A DNA stretch of 51,939 nt from Desulfatibacillum sp. (lineage in GTDB: Bacteria; Desulfobacterota; Desulfobacteria; Desulfobacterales; SpSt-501). Under the pieces are notes generated by a model. It did no database searches and was not told the DNA's origin. It saw nothing but the letters and a program-made list of their open reading frames with translations. The stretch lies in contig DYEU01000011.1 in the NCBI GenBank assembly GCA_020725555.1, forward strand, positions 1-51,939, given 5' to 3'. Positions 1-9,216 of the stretch are shown here, one piece after another; position 1 is the stretch's first letter; each line of letters opens with the position of its first letter. The position numbers were made by a program, and so were the translations under genes.

Positions 1-55
1 GAGCACAGCGTTCGGGACGCTGGGGTCGGTGGTTCAAATCCACTCGTCCCGACCA
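1..55 (+). tRNA. tRNA-Pro (CGG anticodon), 3' part only
   Basis: The 5' acceptor strand and most of the D arm lie before the window. Visible parts are the D-stem 3' strand (GAGC), the anticodon stem CAGCG/CGCTG enclosing loop TTCGGGA (anticodon CGG, reading proline CCG codons), variable loop GGGTC, a T arm GGTGG/CCACT with loop TTCAAAT, acceptor 3' strand CGTCCCG, discriminator A, and an encoded CCA at 53-55. The fold is unambiguous for a proline tRNA. Confidence 0.93.
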
Positions 56-68
56 CTTGAAAGAAAGG

Positions 69-96
69 CGCTCCAGCCTCTGGCTGGAGCGTTTTT
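69..96 (+). terminator. Intrinsic terminator of tRNA-Pro
   Basis: A perfect 10-bp stem, CGCTCCAGCC (69-78) and GGCTGGAGCG (82-91), closes a TCT loop and is followed by five T residues (92-96). It begins 13 bases after the tRNA CCA end and separates the tRNA from the MFS gene. Confidence 0.93.
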
Positions 97-148
97 GTTC
101 GCCCTGAAAGCGATCCCCACAGCCCCCGATCCCGCGCAGCGGACCGAC

Positions 149-1291
149 GTGCGCGTGATCTTCGCCCTGTGGCTTGTCCACTTCACGGGCGACCTCTACG
201 CCTCCTTCGTGAGCCCGCTCCTTCCGGCGTTCGCCGACGTCTTTTCCCTCTCCCTCGCCCAGGTCGGGCTGATCGCGGGGTTGAACCGCTTTCTCATGTT
301 CATCGTGCAGCCGCTTGCGGGCTACTACGCCGACCACCACCGCACCCGGCTCTTCATCCTGGGCGGGCCGCTCTTGTCGATCGTCTTCATCCCGCTCGTC
401 GGTGTGGCGCCGAACTACGCGGTCCTGCTTCTTTTCGTCGCCCTGGGCTCGATTGGGCAGTCGATGTTCCACCCGCCCGTGGCGGGCATGATCGCGACCT
501 ACGCGGGCCGCAACTTCAGCCTCTGCATGTCGGTCTTCAACGCCGGCGGGACGATGGCCTTCGGCGTGGGGCCCATCCTGATCACCGCGCTCGTCGCCGC
601 CTTCGGGATGCCGGGCACCGTCTACTCGATGGGCATCGGCCTGCCGCTGATGGCGCTCCTCTATCACATGGTCCCCCGCCCCCAGGGCGAGGGTCTGGCC
701 GGCAAGGGGTTCGCCGAGTCGCTGCGCGTGGCGCTCGGCCCCTCCTGGCGGGCGGTCGCCGACCTCTGGGTCGTGATGGTGCTCCGCGCCTTCGTGAGCC
801 AGGCCTTCATCACCTTTTTCCCCGTCCTCTACGCCCGCGAGGGCTACCCCCTCGTCTCGATCGGGCTTGTGGCCGCGCTCTTTACGCTGGCCGGGGCCTT
901 GAGCGGGCTTATCGCCGGAAGCCTCGCCGACCGCTTCCGCTACCGGCCGGTCTTTCTCGCCAGCCACTTCCTGACGGTCCCTGCGCTTCTCTGCTCGCTC
1001 TGGCTGCGGGGGGACTGGATCTACCCCGCGGCCTTTCTTTCCGGCTTTTTCTCCATGGCCACCCTCCCGCTGGGGGTCACGCTCGGCCAGACCTTGGCGC
1101 CGCAGGGCCGCTCGATGGTCTCGAGCCTTATGATGGGTCTTGCGCTCGGGATCGGCGGCGTTCTGACCCCGGTCATCGGGCGGCTTGCGGACCTCTTCGG
1201 GCTGGAGACGGTCCTGTTCTGGCTCCCGGCGGTTCCTCTCCTCACGATGCTGCTTTGCCTGAGGCTTCCCGAAAGGCCCGCCGCCCGCTGA
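149..1291 (+). CDS. MFS transporter, fosmidomycin-resistance (FSR)-like
   Basis: Predicted polytopic inner-membrane transporter of about 380 residues with alternating hydrophobic segments consistent with 12 helices. The stretch GQSMFHPPVAGM followed by SVFNAGGTMAFGVGP resembles the helix 4-5 signature of the FSR branch of the major facilitator superfamily, whose members export drugs or organic compounds. The open frame extends upstream into the tRNA and its terminator, so the real start must lie after base 96. The first in-frame candidates are GTG at 149 and GTG at 155; neither has a strong ribosome binding site. The gene ends 10 bases before the convergent Usp gene. The substrate cannot be inferred. 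Confidence 0.85.
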   Translation: MRVIFALWLVHFTGDLYASFVSPLLPAFADVFSLSLAQVGLIAGLNRFLMFIVQPLAGYYADHHRTRLFILGGPLLSIVFIPLVGVAPNYAVLLLFVALGSIGQSMFHPPVAGMIATYAGRNFSLCMSVFNAGGTMAFGVGPILITALVAAFGMPGTVYSMGIGLPLMALLYHMVPRPQGEGLAGKGFAESLRVALGPSWRAVADLWVVMVLRAFVSQAFITFFPVLYAREGYPLVSIGLVAALFTLAGALSGLIAGSLADRFRYRPVFLASHFLTVPALLCSLWLRGDWIYPAAFLSGFFSMATLPLGVTLGQTLAPQGRSMVSSLMMGLALGIGGVLTPVIGRLADLFGLETVLFWLPAVPLLTMLLCLRLPERPAAR

Positions 1292-1301
1292 GCCTTCGCC
1301 T

Positions 1302-1745
1302 TCATCCGCCCGATCGCGAGCGGATGATGAGCAGCGGCCGGTCGACGCGGTTGAGGACCCCTGCGGCGACGCTCCCGTAGAAGACCCGCGCCGCCCCGGT
1401 CCGGCCGTGGCTCGCCATGGCGATCAGGTCGACCTGCAGCGCCTCGGCGGTCTCGCAGATCCCGTCCACGACCGCCTTGCTGACGAGATGGACCTCGGCC
1501 GGAATGCCGCGGAGCCTCATCTTGGCCTGGATCGCCTCCAGGTACTCCTTCGCCCGGCTCAGGCGCTCGGAGAGCTGGTCCCCCGAGGGGATATAGACCT
1601 CCGCGCTGCTCACGGGCACAATCGGTTCGACCACCTGGAGGAGCGTGACCGCGGCGCCGAACTTCGCGGCGAGCTCCTCGACGTGCGGTAGAATGCGCTC
1701 GGCGCGCGGCGAGCCGTCAAGCGGAACCAGGATGCGGCGGTACAT
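1302..1745 (-). CDS. Universal stress protein (UspA domain)
   Basis: Single UspA-domain protein of 147 residues, beginning [12 protein letters not shown], the usual first strand and loop. The C-terminal nucleotide-binding stretch is ASHGRTGAARVFYGS, the G-2x-G-9x-GS motif with the first Gly replaced by Ala, which is common in ATP-binding Usps. Start ATG at 1745 has a strong AAAGGAGG ribosome binding site located inside the 3' end of the amidase gene; the two overlap by 29 bases, suggesting translational coupling. It is the last gene of the minus-strand degradative operon. Its precise role is unknown; family members bind ATP and respond to stress or energy state. Confidence 0.9.
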   Translation of the reverse strand: MYRRILVPLDGSPRAERILPHVEELAAKFGAAVTLLQVVEPIVPVSSAEVYIPSGDQLSERLSRAKEYLEAIQAKMRLRGIPAEVHLVSKAVVDGICETAEALQVDLIAMASHGRTGAARVFYGSVAAGVLNRVDRPLLIIRSRSGG

Positions 1746-3294
1746 GGCCAGGGCCTCCTTTCAGACAGGGGATGCGGTTCGCCGAGGCTTCCCGCGGCGG
1801 CGTCCCGGAAAGCGGCGGCCGCCGGTCGAACCAGGGGCGCTCGGCCTCGAGCCGGGCGGCGAGCCGGAACAGGAGGTCTTCGCGGCCGATGGCGGCCGTG
1901 AATTGCACCCCCACGGGGAGCCCCTCGGCGGTGTGGGAGAGGGGCACGGTCATCGCCGGCTGCCCGGTGAAGTTGGCGAGCTGGGTGAACGGGGTCCGCT
2001 CCAGGTTGCGTAAAGCGATGTTCTCGAGCAGGCCCGAGCGGTGAAGGAGCCCCTCCAGCCCGAGGCGGTCGACCGCCCGCAGGCCGAACATTTCGAGGGG
2101 CCCGGGGCGAAGCTCGCCGATGCGCGCGGGGGGGTGCGCCGTCGCGGGCGTCATGTAGACGTCCCAGGTCTCGTGAAAGGCGCCCATGACCCGGCCGGCG
2201 CGGCCCCAGAGGCGCTTGGCCTCGGACAGCGCCGCGGCCGGCACGATGCGGCCGATCTTGCCCAGGATCCAGGTCGGCCGCTCGACATCGCCGCGGCGGA
2301 CCCTGCGGCCGAGGAGCCGTCCCAGCTCCCCCAGGTCGGCCGCCACCTCGGCGTAGAGCAGCGTGAGATAGCTCCGCGCCAGGGCGATGCCGTCGAGCGG
2401 CGGCTCCCGCTCCTCGACCTCGCAGCCGATCGTCGCCAGCAGGCCCGCCGCCTCCCGCACGGCCTTTTCGTGTTCGGGGTGCACGGAGAGGCCGACGGGC
2501 GAGCGGGTGCTGAAGGCGATCCGGAGCCGCCCCGGGTCGCGGCCGAGTTCCTCGCGGTAGGGCCGCTCCGGCGGGGCGACGACATAGGGTGCGCCGGGGT
2601 CCGCGCCGCAGGCGGCATCCAGCGCGGCCGCGCTGTCGCGCACCGAGCGCGAGACCACGTGCTCGACGACGGCCCCCTGCCAGATCTCGCCGAAGTCCGG
2701 GCCGCTCGGGGTCCGGCCGCGGCTGGGTTTCAAGCCGAAGAGCCCGCAGTAGGCCGCGGGGATGCGGATCGAGCCGCCCCCGTCGCCCGCCCCCGCGAGC
2801 GGGACGATCCCGGCGGCGACCGCGGCCGCAGATCCGCCGCTCGAGCCGCCGGGGGTGCGGCCGAGGTCCCAGGGGTTGCGCGCGGGGCCGAAGAGCTCGG
2901 GCTCGGTGTAGGCGACGAGGCCGAACTCGGGAGTGTTCGTCTTTCCGAGAATCACCAGCCCGGCCCGGCGCCAGCGGCGGACGAGCTCACCGTCGTGGTC
3001 GGGGACGAAGTTGCGGAGCGCCCGGCAGCCGAAGGTGAGCGGCGCCCCCTCGCAGACCGAGAGGAGGTCCTTGAGGAGAAAGGGAACCCCCCGGAAGGGT
3101 CCGTCGGGGAGCTCTTCGAGGAAACGGCGCGCGGCGGCCTCCATGCGGGTCACCACGGCGTTGATCCGGGGGTTGACCCGCGCGATGCGCTCGAGGGCGG
3201 CCTCGAGAAGCTCCGCCGCGGAGACCTCGCCGCGGCGGACGAGCTCGGCCAGCCCCAGCCCGTCGTAGCGCTCGTATTCCGGAAAGAAGGCCAT
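1717..3294 (-). CDS. Amidase signature family hydrolase
   Basis: 525-residue amidase-signature enzyme, a cytoplasmic hydrolase of amide bonds. The signature is intact: catalytic Lys75 in FLLKDLL, the Gly/Ser-rich [16 protein letters not shown] block with the cis-Ser at 152, and the nucleophile Ser175 in [11 protein letters not shown]. It is full length for the family (about 460-530). The last 20 residues are low-quality tail overlapping the Usp start. It lies downstream of the dehydratase-like genes in the same direction, so it may release an acid from an amide substrate that feeds the CoA pathway. That link is inference only; GatA is unlikely because gatC and gatB are absent nearby. Confidence 0.9.
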   Translation of the reverse strand: MAFFPEYERYDGLGLAELVRRGEVSAAELLEAALERIARVNPRINAVVTRMEAAARRFLEELPDGPFRGVPFLLKDLLSVCEGAPLTFGCRALRNFVPDHDGELVRRWRRAGLVILGKTNTPEFGLVAYTEPELFGPARNPWDLGRTPGGSSGGSAAAVAAGIVPLAGAGDGGGSIRIPAAYCGLFGLKPSRGRTPSGPDFGEIWQGAVVEHVVSRSVRDSAAALDAACGADPGAPYVVAPPERPYREELGRDPGRLRIAFSTRSPVGLSVHPEHEKAVREAAGLLATIGCEVEEREPPLDGIALARSYLTLLYAEVAADLGELGRLLGRRVRRGDVERPTWILGKIGRIVPAAALSEAKRLWGRAGRVMGAFHETWDVYMTPATAHPPARIGELRPGPLEMFGLRAVDRLGLEGLLHRSGLLENIALRNLERTPFTQLANFTGQPAMTVPLSHTAEGLPVGVQFTAAIGREDLLFRLAARLEAERPWFDRRPPLSGTPPREASANRIPCLKGGPGHVPPHPGSA

Positions 3295-3347
3295 CGGCCG
3301 GGCTCACTTGCGGCTCGGGCGGCCGCGCGCGGTCTTTCCCGGCCGCC

Positions 3348-4556
3348 TCAGCCGTCGATCGGTTTCATGGCTTCGAGAAAAGCCTCGAGCGCGGTCACCG
3401 TGCGCGCCTCGGTGAACTGCCGCGGGTCGTTCTGGTCGGCCTCGATCACCACGCCGGGCAACCCGGTCCGCCGGGAGAGCTCCTCGCGCAGCCCGTACAT
3501 GCCGACCGAGTAGGGCTTGCAGGACCGGTTGGAGTGCATGATGAACCCGGTGAGGGCGAATTCCTCGATCAGCCGCTCGAGATAGTCGATGCGCTGCGTG
3601 AAGCCGAAATGAATGTACAGGTTCAGGTAGGAGACGGCAAGGGCCTCGAGGGGATCGTCGGCCTGGAACCCCGGCGGGGGGTCGATCGCCGCCCAGCTGT
3701 TGGGGTAGGTCGCCGCGGCGAGGGTGAGCCCCCGCTCGGCGAAAAAGGTCTCAAACCAGCGCATGCGGTGCCAGATGGGCAGGTTGTCCCAGAGCACGCG
3801 GTAGCGCTCCCGAGGGATCGCCCCTTCGCCCCGCACGACGCGGTCGGCGACCTCCCGGTGGAGCTCCCGGTAGTAGTCCCGGCATTGCGGGGTCCCCCGC
3901 AGGGTCACGATGGGTGCGATGTGGACGAAGGCGTCGAGGGCGGTGATGGGCGAAGGGCGGTGACGGGCGAGATCGAGCGTTTTGCGCCACAGGCCCGTCG
4001 CCTCGCGGCTCAAGGACACGGTCGCCAGCAGCCGCTCGCGGTCGAAGGCGCTTCCGGTCTGCGCGGCGAGGAACCCCTCGAGCGCTCGAAACTGCCCGAG
4101 CACGTAGTTCAGGGCCTCCCGGGTCAGGCCGTCGTGCAGGAAGGGCATGTCCACGACGAAGAGCGGGGCGCGGTTTTTGCGGGCCACGGCCTCGAACCAC
4201 TTGACCACCGTGCGGCAAATGTTCGTTGCGCAAACGAGGGCCTGCGGCGGCGGAAGCCCGCCCGCCGGCCCCCCCCGGAGAAGATCCTGCCCGAAATCGG
4301 TGCGTGCGTAGGCGCAGATGTCGGGCGAGTAGCCTTGCGCCTCGGCGGCCTCGAGCAGGGGGGGCGCCTGGTGGCTCGCCGCGCACATCGCGGCGTAGTT
4401 CTCGGGGTAGACCGGCAGCGCGCCCGCGGCGTAGACGTACTCGACCGGCGCCCCGCTCGTCAGCCAGATGACGGGCTTCTCCCGGGTCGTCTTCGCCTCG
4501 AGGTAATAGCCCGTCATCAGCTCTTTCATGCGGGCGAAACTGGCAAGCCGCGTCAT
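3348..4556 (-). CDS. 2-hydroxyacyl-CoA dehydratase / benzoyl-CoA reductase-type subunit (HgdB/BcrB family)
   Basis: 402-residue subunit of the HgdB/BcrB/FldB superfamily, Fe-S proteins that dehydrate 2-hydroxyacyl-CoA or reduce aromatic thioesters using low-potential electrons. The N-terminal PVIWLTSGAPVEYVYAAGALPVY resembles the family's opening (a Gly turn then AaGalPv). Candidate cluster ligands are Cys in YAAMCAASH, DICAYAR, TNICRTVV and SNRSCKPYS; the last is the family's conserved C-terminal cysteine region, followed by EADQNDPRQFTEARTVTALEAF. It overlaps the upstream partner by 4 bases (ATGA), typical of a stoichiometric complex. No ATP-dependent activator (HgdC/FldI type) is encoded in the window. 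Substrate unknown. Confidence 0.85.
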   Translation of the reverse strand: MTRLASFARMKELMTGYYLEAKTTREKPVIWLTSGAPVEYVYAAGALPVYPENYAAMCAASHQAPPLLEAAEAQGYSPDICAYARTDFGQDLLRGGPAGGLPPPQALVCATNICRTVVKWFEAVARKNRAPLFVVDMPFLHDGLTREALNYVLGQFRALEGFLAAQTGSAFDRERLLATVSLSREATGLWRKTLDLARHRPSPITALDAFVHIAPIVTLRGTPQCRDYYRELHREVADRVVRGEGAIPRERYRVLWDNLPIWHRMRWFETFFAERGLTLAAATYPNSWAAIDPPPGFQADDPLEALAVSYLNLYIHFGFTQRIDYLERLIEEFALTGFIMHSNRSCKPYSVGMYGLREELSRRTGLPGVVIEADQNDPRQFTEARTVTALEAFLEAMKPIDG

Positions 4557-5677
4557 GGGCCCGATTCCTCCAGGAGTTCCCGGAACGCCTCGAGCCGGGT
4601 GCGCAGCGACTCGAGCGGCAGCGACTCACAGTCCATCTCCATCGTGAGGGCGGGGATCCCCGCGGCGGCCAGGCCGGCCCCGATGGCGGGCCGCTCGAAG
4701 GCGTCCGGCTCGCAGCAGCGCACGGGGAGAAGGAGCACGCCCCCCGCCCCGGCCTCCCGGACGAGGCGGGGAAAGACCGCCGCCCGGTCGGTGCCGGGGA
4801 CGTGGAGGCAACAGCAGGGGGTGCCGCCGAAGATCGCCGCCTCGAGGCTGCCCGCGGGGTCCTGCGGGTCGAACACCGGCCGGGAGATCATGCGGCCGCC
4901 GTTTGCGAAATCGTCGTCGGCCGGGTCGAGCCCGAGGTGCTCGAGCAGCCCGAGGACCTCGTCGGGCGGGACGACCATGCCGCTCAGAAAGAGCCGCGGC
5001 CGGCGCCCGGCCGGGGGCTCGGGGGCGGCTTCGAGGCGGGAGAGGAGATCCGCGAGCCGCCCGCGGTACTCCTCGGGCTCCATGAAGAAGCCCGCCCGGA
5101 GTGCGGCGTAGAAATTCCGCACGCCGATCAGCCCCGGCCGGCTGCGGCGGAGGGAATAGAGCCGGCGCTGGAGATTCCGGATTTCGCCGTAGAGGCGTGA
5201 GGCGGAGGCAAGCGAGGCCCCGGTGGCCGCACTTCCCGTGAGCCGGCCGAGATCCTCGAACGCGGCCGGGATCAGCTCCGCGAGGCGGCGGCGTCGGGCG
5301 AAGGGGTCGGTTGCGAGCGGGATCGGAAAGACGAGGGTCGGCCGGGAGGAAAGTCGCCGGAAGATCTCGCGCAGGTTGACCAGGGTGTCGCAAAGCGAGG
5401 TGAAGACCCAGCCCGCGAGCTCCGCGGTCCGGCCGGCGAGCTCCATCTCGAGGATCGAGCGGGCGACCGGGCAGCAGTAGGGCGGAAGCAGGGCATCGGC
5501 CCGGGCGACGGGAAGCGCCGCCCCCCAGAAGGCGACGGGAAGCCCCCCGGCGGCGTGGACCCACTCCGGCGGGAAATAGGCCGGGGCGACCCCGATCAAC
5601 GGCCGGCCGCTTCGGCGCCGCAGCAGGGAAAGCCGGCCGGGCGGATCCGCCAGGGCTTCGTGGAAGGGGGCGAACAT
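4553..5677 (-). CDS. 2-hydroxyacyl-CoA dehydratase family subunit, partner of the following gene
   Basis: Second member of the HgdB/BcrC-like superfamily, about 374 residues from the preferred start. The opening GRPLIGVAPAYFPPEWVHAAGGLPV is the family's first strand-loop. Cysteines suited to a [4Fe-4S] or double-cubane cluster occur in PPYCCPVAR, FTSLCDTL, GTPCCCLH and LPVRCCEPD, and the end EMDCESLPLESLRTRLEAF matches the usual C-terminal tRieaF signature. The open frame begins at a TTG at 5770, but those bases form an AAGGAGG motif and would add a Gly/Arg/Pro tail. ATG at 5677 (or GTG at 5707) fits family length better. It sits between the thiolase and the other subunit, so the substrate is probably an acyl-CoA of the same pathway. 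Confidence 0.8.
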   Translation of the reverse strand: MFAPFHEALADPPGRLSLLRRRSGRPLIGVAPAYFPPEWVHAAGGLPVAFWGAALPVARADALLPPYCCPVARSILEMELAGRTAELAGWVFTSLCDTLVNLREIFRRLSSRPTLVFPIPLATDPFARRRRLAELIPAAFEDLGRLTGSAATGASLASASRLYGEIRNLQRRLYSLRRSRPGLIGVRNFYAALRAGFFMEPEEYRGRLADLLSRLEAAPEPPAGRRPRLFLSGMVVPPDEVLGLLEHLGLDPADDDFANGGRMISRPVFDPQDPAGSLEAAIFGGTPCCCLHVPGTDRAAVFPRLVREAGAGGVLLLPVRCCEPDAFERPAIGAGLAAAGIPALTMEMDCESLPLESLRTRLEAFRELLEESGP

Positions 5678-5744
5678 CGTCCGGGCCGCGCTCCGCGCAG
5701 GGTTCACCGCTTCGGGGTCCCCGGGCGGGGACGCCCCCCCTCCC

Positions 5745-6956
5745 CTACCAGGGGTAGTCCTCCTTTTCAATCACCGTCGCCACCCCCTGCCCTCCGCCGA
5801 CGCAGGCGTTGGCCAGGCCCCAGCGGCCACCCTTCACGTTGAGGATGCGGGCGAGCGTTCCCACCAGGCGGATGCCGGTTGCACCGAGGGCGTGACCGAT
5901 CGCGATCGCCCCGCCCATGACGTTCACCCTTGCGGGGTCGATGCCGAGCTCCCGGATGCAGTTCAGGACCACCACCCCGAAGGCCTCGTTGATTTCCCAG
6001 AAGTCGATGTCCGCGGGCTTCAGCCCCGCCTTGTCGAGGGCCTTGCGGCTCGCCGGCACGGGGCCGGCACCCATGACCGTGGGGTCCACGCCGGCGAACC
6101 CGATGGCGCGCAGGGTCGCCAGCGGCCGGATGCCCCGTTTGCGCGCCGCCTCCTTGGACATGAGCACCATGGCCGAGGCGCCCGCGTTCAGAGGGGAGGC
6201 GTTCCCGGGGGTGATCACCCCGTCCTTCTTGAAGACGGGCTTGAGCTCGCGCAGGCTCTCGAGGGTCGTCTCCTCGCGCACGGACTGGTCGGTTTCCACG
6301 ACGAGCTTGGAGCCGTCCTCCTGCTCGGCCTCGATGGGGAGGATCTCGCCGCGGAAGAAGCCCTCTTTCCGCGCGCGGGCGGCGAGCTCGTGCGAGCGGG
6401 CCCCCCAGCGGTCCATCTCCTCGCGGGGGATGCCCGACTGCTGGGCGAGCTTTTCGGCGGTGAGCCCCATGTTCATCGAGGTCATCATGTCCCAGTGCCG
6501 GTACTCGGGGTTGAGGAAGAGCGTCGTGTTCGGGGTGATCAGGCCGCGCTCCACGTTGGTCAGCCCCATGGGGACGCGGGTCATGTGTTCGTAGCCGGCG
6601 CACAGCACGACGTCGGCGAAGTCCTGGGCGATTTCCATGAACCCGATGTGCACGCCGGCCATCGAGGATCCGCACTGCTGGTCGACGAATTTCGCCGGGA
6701 TGGTCTCGGGCAGGTTGGCGAGAAAGAGGGGGATCCGGCCGCCATAGGACCACTGCTCGCCCACCGCGGTTGCACAGCCGACGAGAAAGTCGTCGATCTC
6801 CCGGGGTTCGAGCGCCGTGCGCCGGATCAGCTCGGGCAGCAGCTTCGCCAGAAGCTCGTCGGCGCGCGTGCGGCAGAACCAGTCCCGCGCCGGCTCGTTG
6901 GGACGGGAGCGCGAAAGGGCGGTGCGGAGATAGCCTGCGATGACGACTTCTTTCAT
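5745..6956 (-). CDS. Thiolase (acetyl-CoA acyltransferase)
   Basis: 403-residue thiolase catalysing the last step of beta-oxidation, cleavage of 3-ketoacyl-CoA with CoA. The nucleophilic cysteine is Cys95 in VDQQCGSSMAG; the NEAFGVVVLNC loop, GGAIAIGHALGATG with the catalytic His, and the C-terminal CVGGGQG with the second Cys are all present. Length and motif order match FadA/FadI-type degradative thiolases. The ATG at 6956 follows an AAGGAGG ribosome binding site. It lies 47 bases downstream of the FadB-like gene, giving the classical beta-oxidation pair. Confidence 0.95.
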   Translation of the reverse strand: MKEVVIAGYLRTALSRSRPNEPARDWFCRTRADELLAKLLPELIRRTALEPREIDDFLVGCATAVGEQWSYGGRIPLFLANLPETIPAKFVDQQCGSSMAGVHIGFMEIAQDFADVVLCAGYEHMTRVPMGLTNVERGLITPNTTLFLNPEYRHWDMMTSMNMGLTAEKLAQQSGIPREEMDRWGARSHELAARARKEGFFRGEILPIEAEQEDGSKLVVETDQSVREETTLESLRELKPVFKKDGVITPGNASPLNAGASAMVLMSKEAARKRGIRPLATLRAIGFAGVDPTVMGAGPVPASRKALDKAGLKPADIDFWEINEAFGVVVLNCIRELGIDPARVNVMGGAIAIGHALGATGIRLVGTLARILNVKGGRWGLANACVGGGQGVATVIEKEDYPW

Positions 6957-7003
6957 GCCTTGCCTCCTTCCGGGGAACGGGCGTCGTTCACGCCCCAGCG
7001 GGT

Positions 7004-9139
7004 TCAGGCGCCTTCGGGGTAAAAGGTTCTCCCCTCCCGGGCCATCTCGGCGAGACGCCGGGCGGGGGTGAATCGCGGTCCGTAGCGCTTCTCGAGTTCG
7101 AGGAGGAGCTCATGGATCGGCCGCGCGCCCCAGCGGTCCGCGCAGCGCAGGATGCCGCCGCGGTAGGGCGGGAAGCCGGTGCCGTAGACCATGGCGAGGT
7201 CCATGTCCTGGGGCCGGTCGCAGATCCCCTCCTCCATCATGTAGGCGGCCTCGTTGACCGCGGCCGCGAGCAGGACGTCGACGATCTCGCGCGGGGGCAT
7301 CTGCCGCGGGGCGACCCCGTGCTGCTTCAGGTAGTCCTGGATCACCGCGGCGACCTTCGGGTTGGGGACCGGCTGCGGCCCGCTGTAATCCATGTAGCCC
7401 GCGCCGGTCTTCCGCCCGTAGCAGCCGGTGCGGTAGATCGCCTCCGTGAGGGGGTGAACCTTCCAGCGGGGGCCGAGGCGCATCTCGAAGGTCTTGTTCA
7501 CGCGGTAGTTGATGTCGATCCCGGTCAGGTCCGAGAGGGCGGCCGGCCCCATCGGCATGCCGAAATCGACCACCGCGGATTCGATCGCCGCCGGGTCGAC
7601 CCCGTCGGCCATGAGAAAGACCGAGGCCCCCATGAACGCGGAAAGCTGGCGCGAGACGTAGAAGCCCGGGCCGTCGTTGACCACGATCGGGATCTTGCGC
7701 ACCGCCCGCGCGAAGGCGACACTGGTCGCGAGCGTCGCATCCGAGGTCTTCCGGGCGCAGATGACCTCCAGGAGCTGCATGCGGTGGGCAGGGTTGAAGA
7801 AATGGAGGCCGATCATGCGGCCGGGGTCCCCGAGCACGGAGGCCATCTCGGTGATCGGCAAGGCCGAGGTGTTCGTCGCGAAGACGGCTTCCGGCCGGCA
7901 AATCCCCTCGAGTTCCTTCCAGAGCTTCTGCTTGACGGCCATGTCCTCGACGACCGCCTCGATGACGAGGTCGGCCTCCTTCAGCCGCGCGAGATCCGTC
8001 GTGCAGGTGAGCCGCTCCCGGAAGAGGGCCTCGAGCCCCTCGGGGGTGATCTTCTTGTTCTTGAGGTGGTAGTCGAAGGTCGCGCGCAGCCCGGCCATGC
8101 CGCGGGCGACCGCCGCGTCGTCGATGTCCCAGAGGACGGCGTTCAGCCCCTCGTTCACAAGCAAATGAACGATCCCGGAGCCCATCACCCCGCCGCCCAG
8201 AACCCCCACGGTGCGGACGGGCGCGGGGGGGATGCCCTCGATGCGCGGCAGCCGCCCGGCGGCGCGCGTGTGGAGGAAAATGCCGATCAGGTTGCGGGCC
8301 ACGTTTGAAAAGAGGCAGTCGGCGAAGAGCTCGGCCTCCATCGCGAGGTCGGGTTCGATGTCGAAATGCAGCCCGCGCTCGAAGGCGTCAAGGGCCTTGA
8401 ACGGGGCGATGTACCCCTTGGCCTTGGCGGCGGTCATGAGCCTCGCGAAATCGAGCAGCGCCTTCTTCTCGGCCGCGCTCGGCAGTCGCTCGTGGCGGGC
8501 GCGAGTTGCGCGCAGGGCGAGGTGGTGACGGCCCTCGAGAAACCCTTTCGCGGCGCGGATCGCGGCCTGGAGCAGCGTCTCGGTGGGGGCGATCTCGTCG
8601 ACGAGCCTTCGCTCGAGCGCCTTTTCGGAGCGGATCGGCTTGCCGGTCGTGATCATGTCGAGGGCGTTCGGCAACCCAATCAGCCGCGGCAAACGCTGGG
8701 TTCCGCCCGCCCCGGGGATGAGCCCGAGCTGGACCTCGGGTTGCCCGAGATCGACCCCGGGGGCGGCCACGCGGTAGTGGCAGGCCATGGCGAGCTCGAG
8801 GCCGCCGCCGAGGCAGGCGCCGTTGATCGCGGCGACCACGGGCTTGGGCCCGGTTTCGATCGCGTTGAGGACCCGGTTGTTCTCGTGCAGGAGCGCGAGC
8901 AGCGCCTCCCGCGAACGGATGTCCTTGATCTGGGTGATGTCGGCGCCGGCGACGAAATTCTTCCCGCTCCCGGTCAGCACGACGGCCTGCACGGCGGCCT
9001 CCCGGAACGCGCCGGCGAAGGCGTCGGCCAGCTCGCGGACCACGTGTTCGGACAGCTGATTGACCGGCGGGTTGTGGATGCGGAACACGGCGATCCCGTC
9101 GGCCGTCTCCACCCGGATGGATCGAAAGTCCGTCCTCAT
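7004..9139 (-). CDS. Enoyl-CoA hydratase / 3-hydroxyacyl-CoA dehydrogenase fusion (FadB/FadJ-like)
   Basis: 711-residue bifunctional beta-oxidation enzyme. Residues 1-200 are a crotonase domain with oxyanion-hole segments AGADI (64-68) and GACLGGGLELA, plus the two acid residues Glu115 and Glu135 expected for hydratase activity. From about 308 follows an NAD-binding Rossmann domain (GGGVMGSG at 315-322), the catalytic His in LHFFNPAHRMQLLEV, and the C-terminal 3-hydroxyacyl-CoA dehydrogenase domains ending in a GTGFPPYRGG motif. It is the first gene of the minus-strand operon. Its promoter carries a perfect inverted repeat and lies in the gap shared with the MerR-like regulator. Confidence 0.95.
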   Translation of the reverse strand: MRTDFRSIRVETADGIAVFRIHNPPVNQLSEHVVRELADAFAGAFREAAVQAVVLTGSGKNFVAGADITQIKDIRSREALLALLHENNRVLNAIETGPKPVVAAINGACLGGGLELAMACHYRVAAPGVDLGQPEVQLGLIPGAGGTQRLPRLIGLPNALDMITTGKPIRSEKALERRLVDEIAPTETLLQAAIRAAKGFLEGRHHLALRATRARHERLPSAAEKKALLDFARLMTAAKAKGYIAPFKALDAFERGLHFDIEPDLAMEAELFADCLFSNVARNLIGIFLHTRAAGRLPRIEGIPPAPVRTVGVLGGGVMGSGIVHLLVNEGLNAVLWDIDDAAVARGMAGLRATFDYHLKNKKITPEGLEALFRERLTCTTDLARLKEADLVIEAVVEDMAVKQKLWKELEGICRPEAVFATNTSALPITEMASVLGDPGRMIGLHFFNPAHRMQLLEVICARKTSDATLATSVAFARAVRKIPIVVNDGPGFYVSRQLSAFMGASVFLMADGVDPAAIESAVVDFGMPMGPAALSDLTGIDINYRVNKTFEMRLGPRWKVHPLTEAIYRTGCYGRKTGAGYMDYSGPQPVPNPKVAAVIQDYLKQHGVAPRQMPPREIVDVLLAAAVNEAAYMMEEGICDRPQDMDLAMVYGTGFPPYRGGILRCADRWGARPIHELLLELEKRYGPRFTPARRLAEMAREGRTFYPEGA

Positions 9140-9186
9140 CGCCCCTCACGCCTCCCTTGCGAGGTTCCCGGAAATCGGTGCGGAAG

Positions 9187-9208
9187 ATCGTGCAACGCAT
9201 TGCACGAT
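9187..9208. promoter_or_regulatory. Perfect inverted repeat, probable operator of the beta-oxidation operon
   Basis: ATCGTGCAA (9187-9195) and TTGCACGAT (9200-9208) are exact inverted repeats around a CGCA spacer. The element begins about 9 bases past the minus-strand -10 candidate (9217-9222), so it overlaps the expected transcription start of the fadB operon, where a bound protein would block initiation. The divergent MerR-like protein is the obvious candidate ligand. Position and symmetry are seen; binding is inferred. Confidence 0.75.
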
Positions 9209-9216
9209 GCACGGCC

